Of a stretch of DNA of 64,000 nucleotides, positions 17,263 to 26,846 are shown piece by piece. Position numbers and translations under genes: made by a program. The DNA lies in assembly GCA_905216055.1 (NCBI GenBank), contig CAJMSH010000004.1, positions 62,001 to 126,000 on the forward strand, given 5' to 3'. Numbering within the stretch: position 1 is the stretch's first letter; the number at the start of each line of letters is the position of its first letter. The notes under the pieces were generated by a model, which searched no databases, had not been told where the DNA came from, and saw nothing but the letters and a program-made list of their open reading frames with translations. Origin of the DNA: an uncultured bacterium. Lineage in GTDB: Bacteria; Cyanobacteriota; Vampirovibrionia; Gastranaerophilales; Gastranaerophilaceae.

Positions 17263-18843
17263 TTAATTTTGTACATTATTTAGTGCTTCATCAGTTGAAA
17301 AAGTTATATCTTTTTGTCCGATAAGTTTGCGTAATCCGAGTTTAAGTGTCGATGCCGCAACTGTTCTGTTATTAAATATTATAATAACTCTTACGTTTTT
17401 GCTTTTTAGTGTTAAAACCAAATCTTCAAGAGCAAATACGGCAGAAATATCCATACTTTTGATATTAGAACAATCTACAATAACTGTTTTATTATCCAAA
17501 ACGTCATCAATTCTTGATGCGATTAAAGATGCTGAGCCGAAAAACAGCGTTCCGTCAATGTGCATTATCATTGTATGACTTTTCAAATCTTCATCTATAT
17601 AATTTTCGTCTTTCAAATCAGAAAGTCCTACAAGTTTGATATCTGTTTGTCTGGCGATATTTGCAGCAAAAAGAATTGAAGATAAAATTACGCCAACGCC
17701 TACTGCTAGAATTAAATCGTCAAAAATAGTTATTAAAAATACAAGAAGCATTACAAGTAAATCATTTCTTGGAGCTACTTTTAGAAGTCTTATAAATTTG
17801 TAATCAATAATTCCAAATCCGACTTTAATTAAAATTCCTGCTAAAACAGCAAGCGGAATTTTTGCAGCTGCAGGAGCAAGAAAAATTATTACCATAATAA
17901 GAAAGATTGCATGAATTATTCCTGAAAGCTTTGTTCTCCCACCGCTTTTAATATTTACGGCAGTTCTCATCATAGCACCGCAAGATACCAACCCCCCAAA
18001 TACCGATGCTACAATATTTCCTATCCCTTGTCCGATTAATTCTTTGTCTGATTTATGCTTGGTTTTAGTTAATGAATCTGCAACAAGTGATGTTAAAAGA
18101 GTGTCTATTGAACCGACTACCGCAAGTGTTAATGCAATCGGTATGATTATTTCAATTTCTGATAATTTGAATGTCGGCAATACAAAAGCAGGGAAGTTTC
18201 TTGGAATTTCACCTATTGTTTTAACGTCAAAATTATATACAATTGCGATTACTGTTCCAAGAATTAAAGCAATTAAAGGTGGAGGTAAGAATTTAGCAAT
18301 TTTTTTAGGAGTAAAAAATACTATCAAAAGTGTTATTGCACCTAAAATAATGCTGTGTAAATCTGCACTTCCTAAGGATTTAATCGCATTAATCAATCCT
18401 TCAACCGGAGTTCCGCTAAATTCAATCCCTAAAAAAGGATTGATTTGCAAAAGTAATATGATAGCTCCAATCCCGCTCATAAAACCTGAAATTACAGGAT
18501 ATGGAATGAAGTTTACGAGTTTTCCGACTTTAAAAATTCCAAGTATAATTTGAAAAAGTCCGGATAAGAATATTGCAGCGAATATAAGGTTCGGATTATT
18601 TGAATGTAGTGCAATTACTGATGCTATAACAACAGTTAAAGGTCCTGTCGGGCCTGTGATTTGTGTCGGTGTTCCGCCAAACAAAGATGCAAGCATCCCG
18701 ACAATTATTGAACCGTATATGCCTGCAGTTGCACCAAGTCCGCTTGATACCCCAAAGGCAATAGCTAAAGGTAGTGCTATTATGCCTGCTGTAATTCCTC
18801 CGAGTAAATCTCCTTTAAAGTTAGCAAATATCCCTGTTTTCAT
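17263..18843 (-). CDS. SulP-family anion transporter with STAS domain
   Basis: The protein has 526 residues. A membrane domain of about 12-14 segments (residues 8-400) contains the FGVSSGLGATAGIYGSI and GTPTQITGPTGPLTVV segments of SulP carriers. A cytoplasmic STAS domain follows (about 420-525, with VIVDCSNIKSMDISAV). The family moves sulfate, bicarbonate or other anions, often with sodium or protons; cyanobacterial BicA is a member, but the substrate here is not known. It is monocistronic. Confidence 0.88.
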   Translation of the reverse strand: MKTGIFANFKGDLLGGITAGIIALPLAIAFGVSSGLGATAGIYGSIIVGMLASLFGGTPTQITGPTGPLTVVIASVIALHSNNPNLIFAAIFLSGLFQIILGIFKVGKLVNFIPYPVISGFMSGIGAIILLLQINPFLGIEFSGTPVEGLINAIKSLGSADLHSIILGAITLLIVFFTPKKIAKFLPPPLIALILGTVIAIVYNFDVKTIGEIPRNFPAFVLPTFKLSEIEIIIPIALTLAVVGSIDTLLTSLVADSLTKTKHKSDKELIGQGIGNIVASVFGGLVSCGAMMRTAVNIKSGGRTKLSGIIHAIFLIMVIIFLAPAAAKIPLAVLAGILIKVGFGIIDYKFIRLLKVAPRNDLLVMLLVFLITIFDDLILAVGVGVILSSILFAANIARQTDIKLVGLSDLKDENYIDEDLKSHTMIMHIDGTLFFGSASLIASRIDDVLDNKTVIVDCSNIKSMDISAVFALEDLVLTLKSKNVRVIIIFNNRTVAASTLKLGLRKLIGQKDITFSTDEALNNVQN

Positions 18844-18923
18844 AATGTAATTCCCCGTTTCATTGTATAAAATATTTTATAACAGAATATTTTATATTTT
18901 ACAAGGGGAAGTTTGGGTATTTG

Positions 18924-19583
18924 TTACACAAGTCCTTCTTTTAAAGCTTTTACTGCGGCTTGAGTTCTGTCATCTACAACAAGTTTTTGTATAATATTGC
19001 ATACGTGAGCTTTTGCAGTGTGCTCAGATATTGTCAGTTCTTCTGCAATTTCATGGTTTGAAAGTCCTTCAACTACAAGTTTTAAAACTTCGTATTCTCT
19101 TTGAGTAAGGTTTGCGTGCTGCTCTTTAAACATCGCTCTTGACATTTGACGAGGAGGAATTACTCCGCAATTCTTTTCTCGTAATATTGGTACTACTTGT
19201 GGATCAAGCCACATCGCGCCGTCTTTTACTGTTTTTATAATCATTTTTAAAGCATCTGTACTTATATCCTTCATTACGTATGCACAAGCACCGGCATGAA
19301 GCGCGTCAATTATTTCTTGTTCACTGAGGTGTGATGTCAAAATGATAACTTTTGCCTTGGAATCATGTTCAAGAATTCTTTTAGTCGCTTCTATCCCTGA
19401 AATATCAGGCAAACCTATATCCATTACTACAACATCAGGATGTGTAATTTTAAATTGTTCAACTGCTTCTTTCCCGCTTTGGGCTTCTGCTGAAACTATT
19501 ATTTCATCTTGACCTTCAAAAAGTGATTTCAAACCTACACGTATAAGTTTTTGATCTTCTACAAGTAATATTTTTATTGTCAT
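18924..19583 (-). CDS. NarL/FixJ-family response regulator
   Basis: The protein has 219 residues: a receiver domain (about 3-120) with the phosphoacceptor Asp in VVVMDIGLPD, the conserved Thr in VIILTSH and Lys in VMKD, a linker, and a LuxR-type helix-turn-helix (about 150-215, LTQREYEVLKLVVEGLSNHEIAEEL). No histidine kinase adjoins it, so it is an orphan regulator. GGGAG precedes the start. Confidence 0.9.
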   Translation of the reverse strand: MTIKILLVEDQKLIRVGLKSLFEGQDEIIVSAEAQSGKEAVEQFKITHPDVVVMDIGLPDISGIEATKRILEHDSKAKVIILTSHLSEQEIIDALHAGACAYVMKDISTDALKMIIKTVKDGAMWLDPQVVPILREKNCGVIPPRQMSRAMFKEQHANLTQREYEVLKLVVEGLSNHEIAEELTISEHTAKAHVCNIIQKLVVDDRTQAAVKALKEGLV

Positions 19584-19868
19584 AATATTTCTCCCTATAT
19601 TACTTATAAAATTTTAACAGTTCTAATTAATCCCTTTTTTATGAATAATTTGTGCTAATATTATGTTTAATTGACTTATATTAGAAATATTCATTATAAT
19701 ATTTATAATTAATATGAATAAAATTTTATAATATATAATTTATAAAATCTGTATTTTATTTGTTTTTTATTATTTTAAAAGTTTAATTAAATCTTAATAT
19801 TTTTTTATAGCAAAATAAATTCTTTTGCATTATTATATAATTGGTAAATATACATAAGGTGTATTAAT
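19584..19868. other. Intergenic region, divergent promoters
   Basis: This very AT-rich gap lies between the divergent response regulator and nadB genes. A TATAAT box at 19836-19841 and AAGGTG just before the nadB ATG are visible, but no convincing -35 box. I see no gene or structured RNA in it. Confidence 0.4.
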
Positions 19869-21485
19869 ATGAAATATTCAAAGTATTCAACAATAATTGT
19901 AGGGAGTGGTATTGCAGGGCTCTATGCCGCTTTAAAAATTGATCAACAAGTAAATTTGCCTGACGGTTTGCTTTTGATTACTAAATCAAAATTAGGTGAA
20001 AGTAATTCCAGATATGCACAAGGTGGTATGGTTGGAGTTATGAAAGAAAATAAAGCAGATTCAACTGCTTCTCATATCTCTGATACAATCAAGGCCGGTG
20101 CAGGTTTAAGTGAATTTAATACAGTAAAATATATATCAGAACATTCAGATGCGGTTATCAAGGATTTGTTAAAATTCGGTGTTGAATTTGACCGTGATGA
20201 AAATAATAATTTATGCTTTACAAAAGAAGCTGCACACAGTGTAAGAAGAATTTTACACTCAGGCGGAGATGCAACAGGCAAAATGATTGAAAAAGCATTG
20301 TGCCGTAAAGTTCAAGAAAATGAAAATATTGAAGTTTATGAACAGACTGATGCTGTAGAACTTCTTGTAAGCGGAAATGAATGTAAGGGTGTTTTAGTTT
20401 ATAACGACGATACTCAAGAATATGAAACAATTTATTCTCCTGCTGTAATCATTGCAACAGGTGGTATCGGACAATTATACAAATATACGACAAACCCTGT
20501 AGGCGCGACAGGTGACGGTTTAGCAATCGCTTATAATGCCGGTGCTATTATGCAGGATATGGAATTTGTACAGTTTCACCCGACAGCTTTGGCAATAGAT
20601 TGCGGAGAAAACAGATTTTTAATTTCAGAAGCCGTAAGAGGTGAAGGTGCAAAACTTTGCGATGCTGACGGTGTTGAATTTATGGCTAAATATGATGAAA
20701 GAAAAGAACTTGCGCCTAGAGATATTGTTACACGTGCAATTTTTAACGAAATGAAGAAAAACAATACGGATAATGTTTATTTGAATGCTACGTGTATTGA
20801 TGCTAAAAAACTTGCAAAACGATTCCCGAATATATCTCAAAAATGTTTGGAAAACGGTATTGATATTGCACACGATTTTATTCCAGTTGCTCCGGCTGCA
20901 CATTATTATATGGGCGGTGTTAAGACTAATCTTAAAGGCGAAACATCTGTTAGCGGATTGTATGCAATCGGTGAGGTTGCTTCAACAGGATTACACGGCG
21001 GTAACAGGTTAGCAAGTAACTCATTATTGGAATGTGTTGTTTGTGCTTATTCAGTTGCTGATTATTTGAAATCTATCGAGTTGAAAACTCCAAAACAGAT
21101 TGATGAAAATATTAAATCTGCAATTGATAAATATACTGATGAAGAAATTGTGCTTGATGAATTAGATATTCCGTCGATGAAGAAAAAATTGCAAAATATT
21201 ATGTGGAATAATGTTGGAATATTCAGAGATGAACATTCTTTGCTTACGGCAGAAAGTGAATTAAGACAGTTGAAAGCAGAATTCCCTCGTACATTCAAGT
21301 GCACAAGCAGGGAAGAATATGAATTCAGAAACATGCTTATTACTTCTGAATTAATTATCAATTCTGCCTTGATGAGAAAAGAATCAAGAGGTGCTCATTA
21401 TCGTACGGATTACCCGCAGACTAATGAAAATTGTGTTCACAGTATAATAGCAAAAGGATATAAGGTTCCTGAATATGTTAAATAA
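19869..21485 (+). CDS. nadB: L-aspartate oxidase
   Basis: The protein has 538 residues and is an FAD-dependent oxidase converting L-aspartate to iminoaspartate, the first step of NAD synthesis. The N-terminal dinucleotide motif GSGIAGLYAAL, the ARYAQGG-like segment NSRYAQGGMVGV, the HPTALAID region, and the GGVKTNLKGETSVSGLYAIGE and HGGNRLASNSLLE motifs identify it. NadA is not in the window; nadC follows with an 11-base overlap. Confidence 0.93.
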   Translation: MKYSKYSTIIVGSGIAGLYAALKIDQQVNLPDGLLLITKSKLGESNSRYAQGGMVGVMKENKADSTASHISDTIKAGAGLSEFNTVKYISEHSDAVIKDLLKFGVEFDRDENNNLCFTKEAAHSVRRILHSGGDATGKMIEKALCRKVQENENIEVYEQTDAVELLVSGNECKGVLVYNDDTQEYETIYSPAVIIATGGIGQLYKYTTNPVGATGDGLAIAYNAGAIMQDMEFVQFHPTALAIDCGENRFLISEAVRGEGAKLCDADGVEFMAKYDERKELAPRDIVTRAIFNEMKKNNTDNVYLNATCIDAKKLAKRFPNISQKCLENGIDIAHDFIPVAPAAHYYMGGVKTNLKGETSVSGLYAIGEVASTGLHGGNRLASNSLLECVVCAYSVADYLKSIELKTPKQIDENIKSAIDKYTDEEIVLDELDIPSMKKKLQNIMWNNVGIFRDEHSLLTAESELRQLKAEFPRTFKCTSREEYEFRNMLITSELIINSALMRKESRGAHYRTDYPQTNENCVHSIIAKGYKVPEYVK

Positions 21486-22305
21486 GCTTTATGTAAAAGA
21501 GCATGTTAAAAATGCTTTGTTGGAAGATATAGGATATGGAGATATTACAACCGAAAATCTTGCTGAAGAATCAGACTTTTTAAAAGGTTCTTTAGATACT
21601 CGCAGTGACGGTATTTTGTGCGGTTGTGATGTTTTTAAAACCGTTTTTGAATCATTATCCGATAAAATTGAGATAAAATTTTATTTTAAAGATGGTGATG
21701 AAATAAAAAAAGGTGACAAAATCGCTGATATTTCAGGTCCTGCAAAAGAGCTTCTTATGGGGGAACGTGTTGCCTTGAACTATATTCAGCGCATGTCAGG
21801 TATTGCAACAGAAACTCATAAGTATCAAAATGCGATAAAACCTTATTCTGCAAAAATTGTTGATACAAGAAAAACTACCCCGAATTTTAGACCGTTTGAA
21901 AAATATTCAGTAAAAGTCGGCGGTGGTGCTTTACATAGATTTAATCTCGCAGATTGCGCAATGATTAAAGATAATCATATAAGACTTGCAGGTTCAATTA
22001 CAAATGCTGTTACAAAGTTGCGTAAAAATCTTTCGCATGCTCATAAAATTGAGGTTGAATGTGACACGTTAGAACAGGTGAAAGAGGCAGTTGGCTTGAA
22101 TGTTGATATCATAATGCTTGATAACATGTCTGTTGATGTTATGAAAAAAGGTGTTGAATTAATCAATCATCGAGCTATTGTGGAAGCAAGCGGGAATGTT
22201 AATTTAGAAACAGTTAATGCAATTGCATCGACAGGTGTTGATATTATATCTTCAAGCGCAATAGTTGCAAAAGCCCCAACTTTAGATTTAGGTTTGGATA
22301 TTTAG
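21475..22305 (+). CDS. nadC: Nicotinate-nucleotide pyrophosphorylase (carboxylating)
   Basis: The protein has 276 residues and converts quinolinate and PRPP to nicotinate mononucleotide, the third step of de novo NAD synthesis. The motifs DTRKTTPNFR, EKYSVKVGGG and DCAMIKDNHI and the closing ISSSAI segment are typical of the family. It overlaps nadB, giving a nadBC operon, and is followed by a terminator. Confidence 0.94.
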   Translation: MLNKLYVKEHVKNALLEDIGYGDITTENLAEESDFLKGSLDTRSDGILCGCDVFKTVFESLSDKIEIKFYFKDGDEIKKGDKIADISGPAKELLMGERVALNYIQRMSGIATETHKYQNAIKPYSAKIVDTRKTTPNFRPFEKYSVKVGGGALHRFNLADCAMIKDNHIRLAGSITNAVTKLRKNLSHAHKIEVECDTLEQVKEAVGLNVDIIMLDNMSVDVMKKGVELINHRAIVEASGNVNLETVNAIASTGVDIISSSAIVAKAPTLDLGLDI

Positions 22306-22337
22306 TAATAATATAAATTACATAATGTTAAGCTTTT

Positions 22338-22379
22338 GAAAACAGGTCTAAATAAGCAAATTATTTGGACTTGTTTTGT
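22338..22379 (+). terminator. Terminator after nadBC
   Basis: AAAACAGGTCTAAATAA pairs imperfectly with TTATTTGGACTTGTTTT around a 5-base loop and ends in a T-rich run. Confidence 0.65.
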
Positions 22380-22490
22380 AATATAAAAATTTTAAAAAAA
22401 ATATGTAAAGTTTCTTAAAATATATAGCAAAAAATTTTTTCCTTTGTTTTAAAATGAATGTAGAAGACATTTAATTTATTTGGTGAAAAA

Positions 22491-23306
22491 ATGAAAATAA
22501 ACTCAGTACAATATGATATGACCCTAAAGCAGGGTAATTCTAAGCTCTCTTCGCATTCTCGACAGTTTAGAGATAAAAATATTGAGGGCATGTATGATAA
22601 CACAGGATATAGTGCAAATTATTGTGGCAGTTTTACGGGAAAGAGTGAAGCTGCCACAAATGCTTTAAATAAAGGTGGCATATTAACCAAAAATTGGTTT
22701 AATAAATTTTTGGAACAAACCTTTAATCATAATATTGCAACAAGTGCTCTTGTAGCATTAGGTTTGGCCGGAGTAATGAGACCAGCAACTATTATGGCAT
22801 TACCCGGGAAAAAAGATAAAGAAGATAAAATTTATGCTTCAGGTCACTCTTTAGCTTCCGCAATTTTAGGATTTGTAGCATCAACAATTATTACAAGCCC
22901 TCTTGATACAGCAATTCAAAAATTGTTTAAAGATCCTGAAAAATTTGGAAGTAAAAAGTTGACAAAAATGAACAGAATTTATTCTGATCTTGAAAAAAGA
23001 GCAGATTTAAGAAATTCAGCAGGCGAAATAGTTAACAGAAAATCAAGGGAATTGTTTAAAGCAATGGGTAAACATAGAAACAGCTTAGATATTCTTGCTA
23101 AAAATATTCCTGATTGGATTATTGCAGTTCCGAGATCTATTTTAACAATTGCTTTAATACCTCCGATTTTGAAATATGTATTTGGTGTAGAAAAGAAAAA
23201 AGCAGCACAACCACAGAAGGATAACAATATGCAACCTCAAATGGATATGAATATGATTGACAAACCAATATTCAAAGATTTTCAAATTAAAGGAGGTGTT
23301 AACTAA
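22491..23306 (+). CDS. Unknown membrane-associated protein with SFTG N-terminal motif
   Basis: The protein has 271 residues. There is no classical signal peptide; a polar N-terminal stretch with SFTG near residue 47 precedes hydrophobic segments at about 82-100, 120-140 and 205-230, so it is probably an integral or peripheral membrane protein. The C-terminus is Gln/Met/Asp-rich. It overlaps the next gene by one base, and that gene is of similar style (SFTA motif, several hydrophobic helices). I do not recognise a named family; it is probably lineage-specific. Confidence 0.7.
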   Translation: MKINSVQYDMTLKQGNSKLSSHSRQFRDKNIEGMYDNTGYSANYCGSFTGKSEAATNALNKGGILTKNWFNKFLEQTFNHNIATSALVALGLAGVMRPATIMALPGKKDKEDKIYASGHSLASAILGFVASTIITSPLDTAIQKLFKDPEKFGSKKLTKMNRIYSDLEKRADLRNSAGEIVNRKSRELFKAMGKHRNSLDILAKNIPDWIIAVPRSILTIALIPPILKYVFGVEKKKAAQPQKDNNMQPQMDMNMIDKPIFKDFQIKGGVN

Positions 23307-24283
23307 TGAATTTAACATTAAACACAAATCCTTTAAATAATTATCGTAGAAATTCTTACAACATTAATAATCAGTCAAATGTAAAAAATATAAAACCTCA
23401 AAGTTTTACAGCTAACCTATCAGCTCAAGTAGCAGATGCTGCAGAACAGGTTGTAGAACAGGCCGCAAAAGATAAATCAGGGTTTTTTAAACCATTTTCA
23501 AACTTTTATGATTCTTTTACGGATAAAATAGCAAAATATTTTACTGCAAAAATGGTTGACAGTAAGCCTCTTGGTTATGTAGCTGACAAATTAAAAGACA
23601 GTAACAATTTATTCCAACATTGTTTGACAGTTGGTTCTATGATTACAAGTGGTTTGTATATGCAAAAGACATTGACAAATGATAAACTTGATAAAGATAG
23701 AAAAAATACTCTTGCAGTAAACCAAGGTTTGACATTTTTATTGTCAACAGCAGGTGCATATTCCTTGGATAAGTATTTAAAAACTTGGTGGGAAGGTGTT
23801 ACTGCAAAATTTGTAGGACTTCAATTACAGGATAAAAACTTTGAAAAAGATTTCAAAGACATAAGAGCCGGAATTGAACATGTAAATAAAGCTTTGAAAA
23901 ATAATTCAAAAGCTGATGTTAATAAATTGGCAGAAGTTGCAAAAAATGACATAAAAATGTCTGATACTGCAAAACTTCTCTTTGACAGAAATATTCTAAA
24001 AGCAATTAAAGGTAGTGACGGACCTGTTAAATCAATCCCTAAAATTCCGCTTAACAAATTTATTGATAAGCTTGTAAAAGAAAAGAAAATACCTGCAATA
24101 TCAACTGAATTAAGTAAGAAAATTACAGGTATGGGACTTTTGAGATCAATGCTTGTATTTGGTTTTGTATATCGTTACTTTGTACCTGTAGTTGTAACAA
24201 AACCTGCTAATTTACTTTGTGAAAAATATCTCGCTCATAAAAAAGCAAAGACAGAAAATCAATCACAAGTCGCAAAAAAATAA
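23306..24283 (+). CDS. Unknown membrane-associated protein with SFTA N-terminal motif
   Basis: The protein has 325 residues. An Asn-rich N-terminus leads to QSFTA at about residue 30, then hydrophobic stretches near 105-125, 140-160 and 275-305, with charged helices between. It resembles its upstream partner and the proteins near 59-60 kb in layout: a polar Asn-rich start, an (S/N)F(T/S)(A/G) motif, and repeated amphipathic or membrane helices. It is translationally coupled to the upstream gene and followed by a strong terminator. The function is unknown. Confidence 0.7.
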   Translation: MNLTLNTNPLNNYRRNSYNINNQSNVKNIKPQSFTANLSAQVADAAEQVVEQAAKDKSGFFKPFSNFYDSFTDKIAKYFTAKMVDSKPLGYVADKLKDSNNLFQHCLTVGSMITSGLYMQKTLTNDKLDKDRKNTLAVNQGLTFLLSTAGAYSLDKYLKTWWEGVTAKFVGLQLQDKNFEKDFKDIRAGIEHVNKALKNNSKADVNKLAEVAKNDIKMSDTAKLLFDRNILKAIKGSDGPVKSIPKIPLNKFIDKLVKEKKIPAISTELSKKITGMGLLRSMLVFGFVYRYFVPVVVTKPANLLCEKYLAHKKAKTENQSQVAKK

Positions 24284-24316
24284 TATGTTTAAAAATTTAA
24301 AAACTTGAAAATGATG

Positions 24317-24353
24317 AAAAACAGGTTATAATATATATAACCTGTTTTTTTTA
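24317..24353 (+). terminator. Rho-independent terminator
   Basis: AAAACAGGTTATA pairs with TATAACCTGTTTT and is followed by a run of T. It separates the two unknown genes from the prepilin gene. Confidence 0.9.
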
Positions 24354-24371
24354 ATAAGAAAGGAGCAAAGT

Positions 24372-25129
24372 ATGGAAAGATTGTTAAGAACTGTTAAGTC
24401 GGGGGGGGGGCGAATCTAAGCTCCTATAAAGGTTTTACACTCGCCGAGGTGTTGGTTACTTTGGGTATAATTGGTGTTGTTGCTGCTTTGACGTTGCCTT
24501 CATTAATAGCAAATTATAAAGAAAAAGAAATTATAACAAAGGCAAAAAAAGATTATTCAATATTTTTGCAGGCTTTAAAACTTGCACAAGCTGATGAAGG
24601 AGTTCCTGGAGATAATTCGGTATTGTATACAGGTGCAGAATCTTCTAATGATGTAGCTAAAAATCTTGCAAAATATATTCCTAACGGGCATCTTTGTCTT
24701 TCAACCTCAAAAGACAAATTATGTAAAGATTTGAAATATCAAGTGTTAATGTCAAGTTATAAAAATAAATATAGTACATTATCTGCTCCTGCAATAATTT
24801 TACCGGATAACGGGGTTTTATTTTTAACTTTGAGTTCACAAAAATGTGTTGATACCGCTGTTAGTGGAGTATCACTTGATGGTGATGGTAATATTTTATA
24901 TAATCCTGATGGATCTCCTGTTATGTGGAATGATATTCGTAATACTTGCGGAGATATTTATATTGATGTTAATGGCGCAAGACGTCCTAACAAGTTTGGG
25001 TATGATGCATTTGGTCTGACTGTATGGGCTGATAAAATTGGTAAAGGCTATTGGAATGTTTATGGCGCAGACAGTTTATTTAGTATTTTGGCCGGGGGAA
25101 AATTAAAATATAAAAATGTAGAAGAATAA
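24372..25129 (+). CDS. Prepilin-type protein, interrupted at a G10 tract (phase-variable candidate)
   Basis: An ATG 6 bases after AAAGGAG begins MERLLRTVKS and runs into ten consecutive G residues (24401-24410). As read, this frame ends at TAA 24417-24419. With one more G, or two fewer, it joins the frame ANLSSYKGFTLAEVLVT, a class III prepilin leader (G|FTLAE cleavage site), and continues through a hydrophobic helix and a Cys-containing globular domain to the stop, about 252 residues. In the present state only internal initiation (a GTG at 24449) could make the downstream part. It may be phase-variable or a sequencing indel. Confidence 0.75.
24401..24410 (+). repeat. Poly-G tract inside prepilin gene
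   Basis: Ten consecutive G residues in an AT-rich genome, placed ten codons after the start codon and before the prepilin leader. Such tracts slip during replication and are classic phase-variation switches. Confidence 0.85.
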
Positions 25130-25176
25130 AAAATTAAAGGATTTATTACTAAATGTGTAGTAAATCCTTTAATTTT
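25130..25176 (+). terminator. Terminator after prepilin gene
   Basis: AATTAAAGGATTTA pairs with TAAATCCTTTAATT in a long, perfect stem followed by TTT. It ends the prepilin transcript just before the promoter of the HEAT-repeat operon. Confidence 0.8.
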
Positions 25177-25178
25177 AC

Positions 25179-25207
25179 TTGAAAAAAAAACGGTTTTATA
25201 GTATATT
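25179..25207 (+). promoter_or_regulatory. Promoter of HEAT-queC operon
   Basis: TTGAAA and TATATT are 17 bases apart, about 25 bases before the GTG start of the HEAT-repeat gene. Confidence 0.6.
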
Positions 25208-25231
25208 TTCAGGTAGATACGGGGTGAATAA

Positions 25232-26188
25232 GTGGAAAAAGATTACCTGGATTTAGACTCAATAGCTAAAAAATGTAACCTGTTTGATACGTCCGATATC
25301 GATTCTGTTGTTCGGAATATTCTTGCCCTTGATGAAGTTTATGAAAGGGATAATTTAGTTAAAATTTATAATCACTTTTTATCTGTTTCTAAAAATCCCG
25401 AAATTTTAATGCACGTTATTCAATGCTCTGACAGATTGAGAGATAAGTCTTCTTTGAGTCCTCTTTTGGATTTGTTGTTGATGAAAAATATTGGGGATGA
25501 AAAAGATGCTTTTATTAATGTTCGGGCAATGTGTGCAAAAGCGATTGCTAACCTTAAAGATACATCTGCTGTTACTCCGCTTTTGTATTGTTTAAATAAC
25601 AAGGATGAAAATTATAAGGTAAGACTTGCTTGTGCTGATGCTTTAGGGAGAATTGGTGATAGATATGCGGTTGCGCCTTTGATTGAAGTTGTGAAAGATG
25701 AAGATGAAAAATCCGTATATTTGCGAGAAACTGCTGCTTCTGCTCTTGGAATGTTAGGAGATTTAAGAGCAGTTGATCCGCTTGTAAGTATTTTGGAGGC
25801 GCAAAAAGGAATTTGGAATAAATTTACTTTCTTGAAAGAAAGAGTAATAGAAGCTCTTGGAAAATTAAGGCTTGATAATGATGAAAGAGTTTTTAATGCT
25901 TTGAAAAATTCTTTGCTTGATGAATCTCCGCAAATAAGGATTAATGCAATCGAAGCTATTATGGAAAGTGACAATCCGCAAGCTGTTGATACCATTAAAA
26001 ATTGTCTTGTTGAGGATGATAATGAAGAAGTTAAGAAAAACGCATTAATAGCTCTTTATAATATGATAGGACGCGAAATATTGGATGAAGTCGCAAATAG
26101 CGCGGATTATCCTGATTTCTTAAAAATGGAAGCTGTTTCAATGATTTCCGAATACGAAGATGAAGATGAGGAAAAAGAAGATGAGTAA
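25232..26188 (+). CDS. HEAT-repeat protein
   Basis: The protein has 318 residues and is composed of about six HEAT/PBS-lyase-type helical repeats from residue 60 on, with units such as AVTPLLYCLNNKDENYKVRL and AVAPLIEVVKDEDEKSVYLR. It is a soluble cytoplasmic scaffold, acidic at the C-terminus. Related repeats occur in phycobilin lyases of cyanobacteria, but no pigment genes are present here. It uses a GTG start after GGGGTG, and its end overlaps queC. Confidence 0.8.
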   Translation: MEKDYLDLDSIAKKCNLFDTSDIDSVVRNILALDEVYERDNLVKIYNHFLSVSKNPEILMHVIQCSDRLRDKSSLSPLLDLLLMKNIGDEKDAFINVRAMCAKAIANLKDTSAVTPLLYCLNNKDENYKVRLACADALGRIGDRYAVAPLIEVVKDEDEKSVYLRETAASALGMLGDLRAVDPLVSILEAQKGIWNKFTFLKERVIEALGKLRLDNDERVFNALKNSLLDESPQIRINAIEAIMESDNPQAVDTIKNCLVEDDNEEVKKNALIALYNMIGREILDEVANSADYPDFLKMEAVSMISEYEDEDEEKEDE

Positions 26189-26846
26189 AGGTATTGTTCT
26201 TTTATCAGGCGGGTTGGATTCTCTTGTGAGCCTTGGTGTCGGAATTGAGAAATACGGCGTATCATTAGCATTAACATTTGATTATGGTCAAAAATCTTGC
26301 GAATATGAAATAAACGCGTCAAAAAATATTTGCGATTATTATAAAATTGAACATAGAGTAATTAAATTGGATTGGCTAAAAAATGTTACTCATACATCTC
26401 TTGTGAGTGATAAGGAAATCCCGCACGGCAAAGAACTTGACACTCCTGAACAATCTGCCAAAAGTGTTTGGGTCCCTAATAGAAACGGATTATTTTTGAA
26501 TATTGCAGGAGCATTCGCAGACGGTGAAGATTATGATTATATCTTGATAGGCGCAAACAAGGAGGAAGGTCAGACTTTCCCAGATAATACTCAGCAATTT
26601 ATCGATAAAATTAATGAGGAGTTTGAATATTCAACACAAAAACACCCAAAAGTTATTGCACCCTTGATAAATTATAATAAAAATGATATAGTAAAGCTGG
26701 CATTAGATAATAAAATTCCGCTTGAATACGTGAGAAGCTGTTATGCCCGAGGCGAAAAACATTGCGGAATATGTGAATCTTGTACGAGATTAAAAAATGC
26801 TTTGATTTATAACCATGACACATATTATATAAGGAAACTTTTTTGA
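26181..26846 (+). CDS. queC: 7-cyano-7-deazaguanine synthase
   Basis: The protein has 221 residues and makes preQ0 from carboxydeazaguanine, ATP and ammonia in the queuosine pathway. The PP-loop LLSGGLDS at residues 6-13 and the zinc-binding Cys cluster (CYARGEKHCGICESC) are intact. The start is the ATG within the overlap with the HEAT gene, preceded by GAGGA; a more upstream in-frame Met lies in the acidic tail of the HEAT gene. QueD is found separately near 61.5 kb. Confidence 0.94.
   Translation: MSKGIVLLSGGLDSLVSLGVGIEKYGVSLALTFDYGQKSCEYEINASKNICDYYKIEHRVIKLDWLKNVTHTSLVSDKEIPHGKELDTPEQSAKSVWVPNRNGLFLNIAGAFADGEDYDYILIGANKEEGQTFPDNTQQFIDKINEEFEYSTQKHPKVIAPLINYNKNDIVKLALDNKIPLEYVRSCYARGEKHCGICESCTRLKNALIYNHDTYYIRKLF

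Noticed and set aside
18044..18553. Long plus-strand frame opposite the SulP gene
   Set aside because: It is the complement of a membrane protein gene, with no ribosome site or recognisable product.
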